NCBI GenBank assembly: GCA_017591395.1
Contig: WEDG01001539.1
Location: 1 to 64,000, forward strand
Source of the DNA: Schistocephalus solidus
Lineage: Eukaryota > Platyhelminthes > Cestoda > Diphyllobothriidea > Diphyllobothriidae
Direction of reading: 5' to 3'
DNA length: 64,000 nucleotides
The notes under the pieces are model-generated. The model worked only from the letters and a program-made list of their open reading frames with translations. It was not told the DNA's origin and did not search any database. Positions 57,353 through 64,000 of this stretch are shown piece after piece. Both the position numbers and the translations under genes were made by a program. Within the stretch, counting starts at the first letter, position 1, and each line of letters opens with the position of its first letter.

Positions 57353-59652
57353 GTACGATCCGTTAAGGATGGTGCGCAGAGCCCTATGAAAAGGCCCTCT
57401 CGACTATCCCTTCGCAGTTTTAATTTATATTTCAGGGAACCGAGTCCTTTTTTGAAAGGAACGCATGAATAATCCAAAGAGACTAAGCCACAGGAGGAGG
57501 GTGTCGTTAGAAAAAGCAAATTTCAGATTCCCCACCAGTTTTTGTCTGGTAATAAAAATGGGGCACTAAAACGGACAGTAAAATGTAAGACTTCAATTGA
57601 AGAACGTTAATAATTTCTAACTTGTAGAGAAGAAAGTATTTTGCGGAACCCGAGCAGAAATACCGTCACTCCCTGTGCATGCAGACCTTAGGAAGTTCAA
57701 TAGCCACACAACTGGTTTGCATCATTTTTCTTAACCGGAAAATATACTACGCAGTTATGACTGGTAGGATGGTCCCTTTCGTATTGGAGGGGGAGGGGGC
57801 GGAGGGCGAAATATCTTCTTCAGTTGGGGAGTTTGACTCGTATAAACCTCAAATCCCTAGTGCTTGAAAATTCGATGAGAAGGAGACATGCGGCAGAAAG
57901 TAACGGAAAGAAGAGGGTTGAAAAACTACAGAAGAATATAAGTTAAAATATACGTCCCCGGTCTATCTAAGAGTTTCGTATTAGAAGAGCCCACGGGAAG
58001 GCACTGGCGTTGCGATACGACGCGCTGTTGGATCGATACGTCATGTGATTTGTAAGTCGGCAGCAGTCATCTGCTGAGACTGAGTCCGCGTAAAAAGAGC
58101 AGCCTCAATTAACCAATATTAGTTAAGGAAACGCCGAGGCTGGTTCAGAGTGACTGTCACCGATAAAAAGCCCCCAGACTCGTAAATTCACAGATGACAA
58201 TTCGGCCGTCGTAGTCCAACTATGTCACCGTAGGCTCAGCAACAGCGCTGACAGGAACGATCGTAATCTCCGAAAATACTACAAATTCATGTTGGACATT
58301 ACATCGCATGCAGACGCCAACGAGAACATGGTTTAACCCATAGGCGTTGCCGCCCTCCGCACCACACATTGATCTAATATCATGAACCCAGTTGTGGAAG
58401 CATGCCCCAAGTAGGTTATAATCTATTGGACTGGTCGTATGGCCATCGTTTAAATGCTAGGCTAGCAAATACTTGTGGCGGTATTGGAAGCAAGGGCTTG
58501 ACAAAAAACAGACCTGCTCGGCAAAATTCAGCATTCTCCTATCATTTTTGTATAGAACGCCAAACCGAAAGTGGTCAATAAGGTAAAGACGGGTTTAATC
58601 TAGCCATTCGAGAGATCCACAACACTCAGTAGATCACGAGCATGCGGTCTAGTAACTGCGAGTGGAAGATTTATTTATCGCTCTGGGCAGCAGCTGATGA
58701 GAGTGCGTACACGAAGAAGACAGAAAGTTCCGTAAAAGTGACTCCACAGGCCAGTAACTGGTTCTCAGGAAATTTAGGGGCTTAATTTCCCGAGTCTGAA
58801 TCATACATACAGGCGGCCAACATCCACGTTTTTATTAAGGGGACTATGGGCTGTGAGACTTTGTGTAAGACGGCACGGTAACGTTCGTACAGTCACGCCT
58901 CCAAGACCAAGTTTCCTATCTTGACTGAGTGGTGCAGCCATCAGAATTTTCGCTGACAACATTGGGCCAAGGCTGCGGAGGACGTCGCTTCGCGCCGACG
59001 CAGTAGCATGCATTGCAATACGTAAACCTGCTATGATAACGAGGTTTCTTGGGAATTTTCAATACATGTGGGTCCACAACAGCCAGTCAGATTACTGGTT
59101 CAATGTTGCCTCCGCTAGCGGTTTGTCGCAAGAACTTAAAAAGAAGGCGGTGGTGGTAGTGACAAACAAACCTATTTAATGCTTGTTTAAGGTCACCACG
59201 CTGTCGGGTTTTGTCGAATTTTATAACCATTCGGCGTGCCAATACCCAGGCCTCCGAGTCCTGGTAACGGTCATGCGTTTAAACCTGAAGGTTCCTCAGA
59301 TTTTTTCTTGATATTTGCTAGTCAGTAAGATCACAGTGAAGTTCATTGGCTGTTTCGACGCATAGAGGTACGTGAGCCTCGTACTATAGGGACGCTGTTT
59401 TAAGTCCCACGCAGGTGACGCGGAAAGAGACGGGCTTAAAGCTATAAGCACTTTGATCGCCTTCTAGAATTGCGAATTGCAACGCCGTGTCTGCGGGAGT
59501 CGACAGGCATACCTTGGTAACAGATAGGGCATAAAGTGTCCAATTCTGGTACTTGGGTTGCTCTTGTGTCCCACTCAAGCGACCGAATTTTCAGTACTCA
59601 GGCAATGTCAGTACCGTAGGCAGGGAGGGTGTGCATTACCTGCGATAGTGTC

Positions 59653-59697
<45 letters not shown>

Positions 59698-61555
59698 ACA
59701 TGCCCCAATAAGTAAAACGGATTTTCTCTTTTTGCTAAAAACTGCCTGTTTTCGAACATGACGCTCGTTTCTCTGGCAGGAAGTTAGACTCGTCGGTTCG
59801 CGGACGCCGCAGGACGTGCGTCTGGCTCCTTAATATGGAAACTTGCACAAGAGGAAAATTCAGTGGTTTGATGCCAATTGTGTTCCCTAGCTCTCAACTT
59901 CTGCCTTGAGTGGGCTCAGATTGGCAGGGCGGTGGAGCCGGAGCGAACTTATGTAACGGCAGTTTGGAATTCCCACGCCCCAGTATCGCCATCGGAGTCT
60001 GCGCACCTTACAGCATAGTCAGCTGTCAGACTCTCCGAATCCTGGCAGTGCTGCAGCCGTTTGTCTGCGATTACTGATTCATCAGAACACGTGCGTGCCG
60101 GTTTCGCAGGAAGACTTCACTGGAGACAGTAGCACTATATAAAGCTCGTTGATACGCAGGGTAGATAGAAACTAGTCTAGCGGTCAAGCAGCGTCTATCC
60201 TGAATTGTCACTACCCTGGTCGGAGGGAAATGCGTCGAGTGATAGGAAATTGAGCTGAACACTACAGTTGTAGGAAATAATTTATTCCTCTGACGTTTCA
60301 GATTTGCTCTAGGACTGATCAGAAACACAGAAACCCAAAGGAGTAGCGCGTGCATTGGTGGTGTAGTTAAATTAGAGTGCATTAACTACGCAATCAAAAA
60401 GGGACAAAAAGTAGCAGACCCCCGTTTAGCATAAATGATAATATCTGGTAGAATGAATACATGGTCGCAAAAATCCGAACGATGAATCTAGATGGACTAG
60501 CGACGGAATGCTGGCATTACCTTTGCATTCAGTAACAACATTGAAAAACTGCCATGCCTGCGTCAGGGAAACGATTATCTTATGACAACGAAGCTGGGAG
60601 AAGCTAACAGGTGAGTTCCAGGAATTATCTCTAAAGAAGAAGAGGCGATCGTGTTCCAGTGATCGACTCTTCTTCTTCTCCTCCTCCTCCTCCTCCTTCT
60701 TCTTCTTCTGCCTATTTGCGGGAACAAATTAGCTACAAACGTCATTGTCTACGCCACTCCCGCCCCCAATGAGCAGCTCCGACGACGCGAATGATACAGT
60801 GAAAGAAGACCTGTTGCCACTCCAAGCGAGTGTATCTAAGACGGACAAACCGATGGCCCCAGGCGGCTTCCCCATGCCCACGTAGGCACAGAACCCGTCA
60901 TCTGTGAGGGAAGCATAGACTGCCATGTTACTGCTAGTTGTAACAGCGATTCACGCCCAAATTTACAGGCCTGAAAGGAACACAATCATCTACTAACGGC
61001 CTCCCGTTCCGGGAGAAGACAATGCATATGCTCTCTAGTTCAAGGACGGGGTAGCTGCCAGACTATGTCCGAAGTGTGTTAGTAACGAGAGCAAGGTGCT
61101 GCGCATATGGCTGAACGGATCATCGCCTTGTCTTTTTCAAGATGAGGATTTAAATGAAACTCTGCAGGCAATAGCAGGGAAACTGAACAGCAAGTGAGTT
61201 GAGCATTAAATTATAAGATACGCCGGAATGCCGGTTGGATGTAAGGGATCCCATTAAGCTCCGGCTGGCACAAATGTCACTTATGAAGGAGAATGCTAAT
61301 GTCGTGACGCAATGAAGGAAGACTCTGGGATGTGATTCATTTCACCACCCTAGTAGCTTTCAGCCGCCTAGTATTCAGCACCGGGACTTATTCGATGATA
61401 AGGATAAGGAAATCCATAAAATATTCACAATGAGGAGTGCAAAAACATCTGAATAAGATTGAACATTCCTATTTGATTCGAATGAATTTAAATATCAAAG
61501 GTTACGCTTACCGTAATGAAGCGAAAACGGCTTTGTGTTCAACAATGCAGTCCGT
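57353..61555. other. No recognisable gene
   Basis: Only short, unrecognised ORFs. A (GA)n microsatellite lies at 59656-59697 and a CTC/CTT-rich tract at 60665-60710. This segment should lie in the 5' direction of the ATP7 gene, and I looked for further copper-binding exons on the minus strand without success. Confidence 0.4.
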
Positions 61556-61559
61556 GACC

Positions 61560-62445
61560 CAAAGTCAAGAGGACTGCTCTGCAGCTCAGTTCCAACAAAA
61601 AGCCATCCGGATGCAACGAAAAGCAGCAAGTACCAGAAAATTGAGGGTTAGACGCTACACCATCTTTGCAGATTTGACCAAGATAACCGATAGAGTCAAC
61701 GAAAGGGACTTTGAAAATTATGCTACGATTCGAATGTCCAAAGCTGTTTAGGCAGATGGTGTGATAACTGCAAGAGTGACAGATGCCTCGTATCACGTAC
61801 AATGGGGAATCTCGGAGGCAGTCATAGTGACAAAGGTAGTGAAGCATGGTTGTATACTCGCTCACACGCTCTTCACTTTCATGTTCTCCGCCATGCTGAT
61901 GGACGCCTACCGTGAACAGCGGCCGGGAATCAAAATATACACGGACATTTGATTATCATCCGCCCCATACAGACATCAGCGAAAGCTTCTAAGACCAGTG
62001 GTCACAAGCGGCGGCCAACACTTAATGAGAAATTTGCAAGACCCACGTGTTGCGGACACATGACGAAAGCAGGGACACACTGTTATCGTGCCCACATGGT
62101 TAACAAACATTCGGAACATGGCCTGGCTTCGCAGGACACACCCGGACTCAATGTAGTGTCAACACGACCGATCCATCTCTTATATAACGAAGCACCACTA
62201 TCGCCACCAACACAAATGAGGATAATCCTCACATCCTGCAATCATCGCCCCCTCTACCTCCCACTAACAATGCGAACTGAATTTCAATATTTCCCTATTC
62301 TAATACACTTTTGGATCATGCATAAACCTAGCCGGGCGGGTGCGAATCCATTGCACTACGACCGGCAAACCAGTGTCTCGAACACCGAGATACGCTTAAA
62401 CTGCCCACACCACATCGGTCTTTTACACCACCGATGACGACAGTT
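61560..62445 (+). mobile_element. LINE copy, internally deleted
   Basis: RT fragments FADLTKITDRVNERDFEN (counterpart of FVDLTKAFDTVHRDGL), then HGCILAHTLFTFMFSAMLMD and AYREQRPGIKI (counterpart of FILMFSAMLMDTYRDEQPGLRI). The sequence then jumps near 61955 to the finger tail (HYDRQTSVSNTEIRLNCPHH near 62355-62420). YADD and post-RT are missing. Heavily decayed. Confidence 0.8.
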
Positions 62446-62454
62446 CGACCGCCG

Positions 62455-62830
62455 ATTCTGGCGAGGTCCACCGTGTGTCCCAGTATGGCGGGCGCAGGAA
62501 CGGTGATTTGCGCGTGAATTCGTTTAAAATAATATTAGACATGCACAGCATCTACCAGACTCTAATTTCTCTCACATTTCTCGGCCCATTGTCATGACAG
62601 AGTCAAGAAGATCAGAGGTATGATGGAACACAATAGCTGATAGAGCTAAACAGCCCGACTACGCGTGCCACACACGACTGAAAAGCGGAAAATGGACTAG
62701 TATATCAAAATGCAAGGAAGGAGGGGACGGTTAGGATCCCATCGAATGGAAGGGTCATAAAGACCACATTGAGAAGGAGCCATCGCAGCCTGACTCTCCG
62801 TCCTCATAGGAGGACCGAGTTACACCGTCA
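62455..62830 (+). repeat. R2 copy
   Basis: Shares gtgtcccagtatggcgggcg, caggaacggtgatttgcgcg, tgaattcgttta, cgtgccacacacgac and aaggagccatcgcagcctga with the other copies. Confidence 0.6.
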
Positions 62831-63009
62831 ATTGAAAGCTTTGCAAACTACTGCTTTTTTAGTGCACCGTGATAGATTCGGGCGCGACAGATAGTTAGCA
62901 ATGAGGAAAATGCGTTGAAGGTCGACCTCGCTCTCCCTTCCCTCTTTCATGTAACAGTCGATAGTCCGAGCCGGCCTACCCATTGCTGTGAGAGGATGTA
63001 ATGGCGGAC

Positions 63010-63420
63010 AGAGCCAGACAGCCCGTCTGTGCGTGCAACTGACACATGCCCTGCCCTGCCCCCAATGCAACACACCAGGATTTCACACAAACACCTACAC
63101 TACCACCAACATCACTATCGTCGCCATTGCGAGGGATGAGGTTTAAGCTCCAGCCCATCTACATTTCGTTTGTGGCTTCAGTCTATGTTGTCACCTGCGA
63201 GTCCACTGCGCTGTGATCGGCGAACAAGTGTCTGGGGCCACAACACACATCCTTCCATCTTTTACACACAGTCCTCAGAGCATTATGGCATTGCATGGGT
63301 CAACTCGTTCATATGAGTATCCAGGAAAATGGTCAGTAAAACAACACAGAACAATCCTCTTCACAACACTTTACTCTACCTTCACTAACCTCTACGCCAC
63401 AAGCAAACAAAATCCATAGC
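63010..63420 (+). mobile_element. LINE zinc-finger tail, plus copy
   Basis: CPQCNTPGF near 63055, LRVHCAVIGEQVSGATTH (63195-63250, counterpart of LRIHRTETGEPVSGAPTH), then shifted finger remnants up to about 63340. No RT upstream. Confidence 0.65.
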
Positions 63421-63539
63421 ACGGGCACACAGGACACTTCTCCGCAACATAAAATACATCACACTCCTGCAGCAGTAATGCTATTCACTTCACCAGCGTC
63501 GGCATGGCGGCGAAATGTCGCGTATCAGAGCAGGCAAAT

Positions 63540-64000
63540 CGAACTAAGATAGAAAGTATATTCTTGGGCGTGGCCTGGTTCACAAACTGGGAGTCAGGTG
63601 TCAAGTGATATGCGTACATGAGGCGTCCACCCTTGAAAGTCGCTGCACCCTACTATGTCACCAGTTGGTTGACAAACTCAGACAGCCACCTGGTGCATGG
63701 GGGGTTGAGTGAGGTCAACACGGGGGAATTCAGCCTTATGGCAAGTCGGTGCATCCCTCACCTAGTAAATCTGACGAACGCGAGCCCACCAAGACGCGCT
63801 AGGAGTTGTGGCTTGGAAAGTTCCTAATTGACCGGATAATTCGGTTCTTACCCAGACTGGGGGTCAAGTTGCAATGGCCTTGATGGCATTACTGTCTGTG
63901 TTAGATCCAGGATCTTGACAAAATGCAGCTCTATGGGGACCAAGTCGTGTTTGGAACGCTTAGCTTTGCTTGCCTTTGCCAGTCAGTGCGTCAACAGCCA
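63540..64000 (+). repeat. LINE 3' region
   Basis: The block GGAGTTGTGGCTTGGAAAG, then CTAATTGACCGGATAA, at 63800-63840 matches 3985-4030 behind the first LINE. Continues past the window edge. Confidence 0.5.

Overview
This is a eukaryotic, invertebrate-type window: GT-AG introns of 80 bp to 10 kb, long microsatellites, and a dense load of Penelope-like elements (PLEs), LINE remnants and tRNA-derived SINEs. The LINE type (reverse transcriptase followed by several C2H2 fingers with the phrases CPHC, FTHRMGL and GHMRIH) and the abundance of GIY-YIG PLEs suggest a flatworm, most likely a diphyllobothriidean tapeworm such as Spirometra, Schistocephalus or Dibothriocephalus. The species call rests on remembered family resemblance, not on a search.

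The one host gene I can support is on the minus strand, from about 56.05 kb down to 16.47 kb. It is a P1B-type copper-transporting ATPase (ATP7 family) in at least 19 exons. The exons encode two GMTCSSC copper-binding domains, TM1-TM4, the actuator domain (TGE), a TM5 exon, the CPC helix, DKTGT, the nucleotide-binding domain, TGDN, GDGVND and the final YN/MAASS helices. Reading phases agree at every junction, except that the TM5 exon carries one extra base. An unusual acidic insert of about 109 residues lies just before GDGVND. The first exon(s) lie upstream and were not found; the C-terminal end is uncertain.

Mobile DNA by region. 0-0.8 kb: tandem 354-bp repeats that carry hammerhead ribozymes on the minus strand. 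0.95-4.0 kb: a decayed LINE with a zinc-finger tail. 4.4-9.4 kb: four broken PLE copies. 14.1-16.1 kb: two PLE copies head to head. 21-25.7 kb: SINEs and a second LINE. 30.2-30.7 kb: a second 354-bp repeat locus with a complete canonical hammerhead. 35-38 kb: a tandem SINE and an element with inverted ends. 42.07-46.86 kb: a recent, nearly identical head-to-head pair of PLEs inside the 8.5-kb ATP7 intron, followed by a long (TA)n tract and a third 354-bp repeat fragment. 61.5-64 kb: further LINE copies.

The most interesting system is the 354-bp family. Its tandem arrangement, a type I hammerhead in each monomer, and its position beside PLEs and (TA)n tracts fit an animal retrozyme: a small non-autonomous retroelement thought to pass through self-cleaved, possibly circular RNA and to be copied by PLE machinery. 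Several PLE ends in the window also carry degenerate hammerhead-like blocks (CTGAYGA, then a hairpin, then GAAA).
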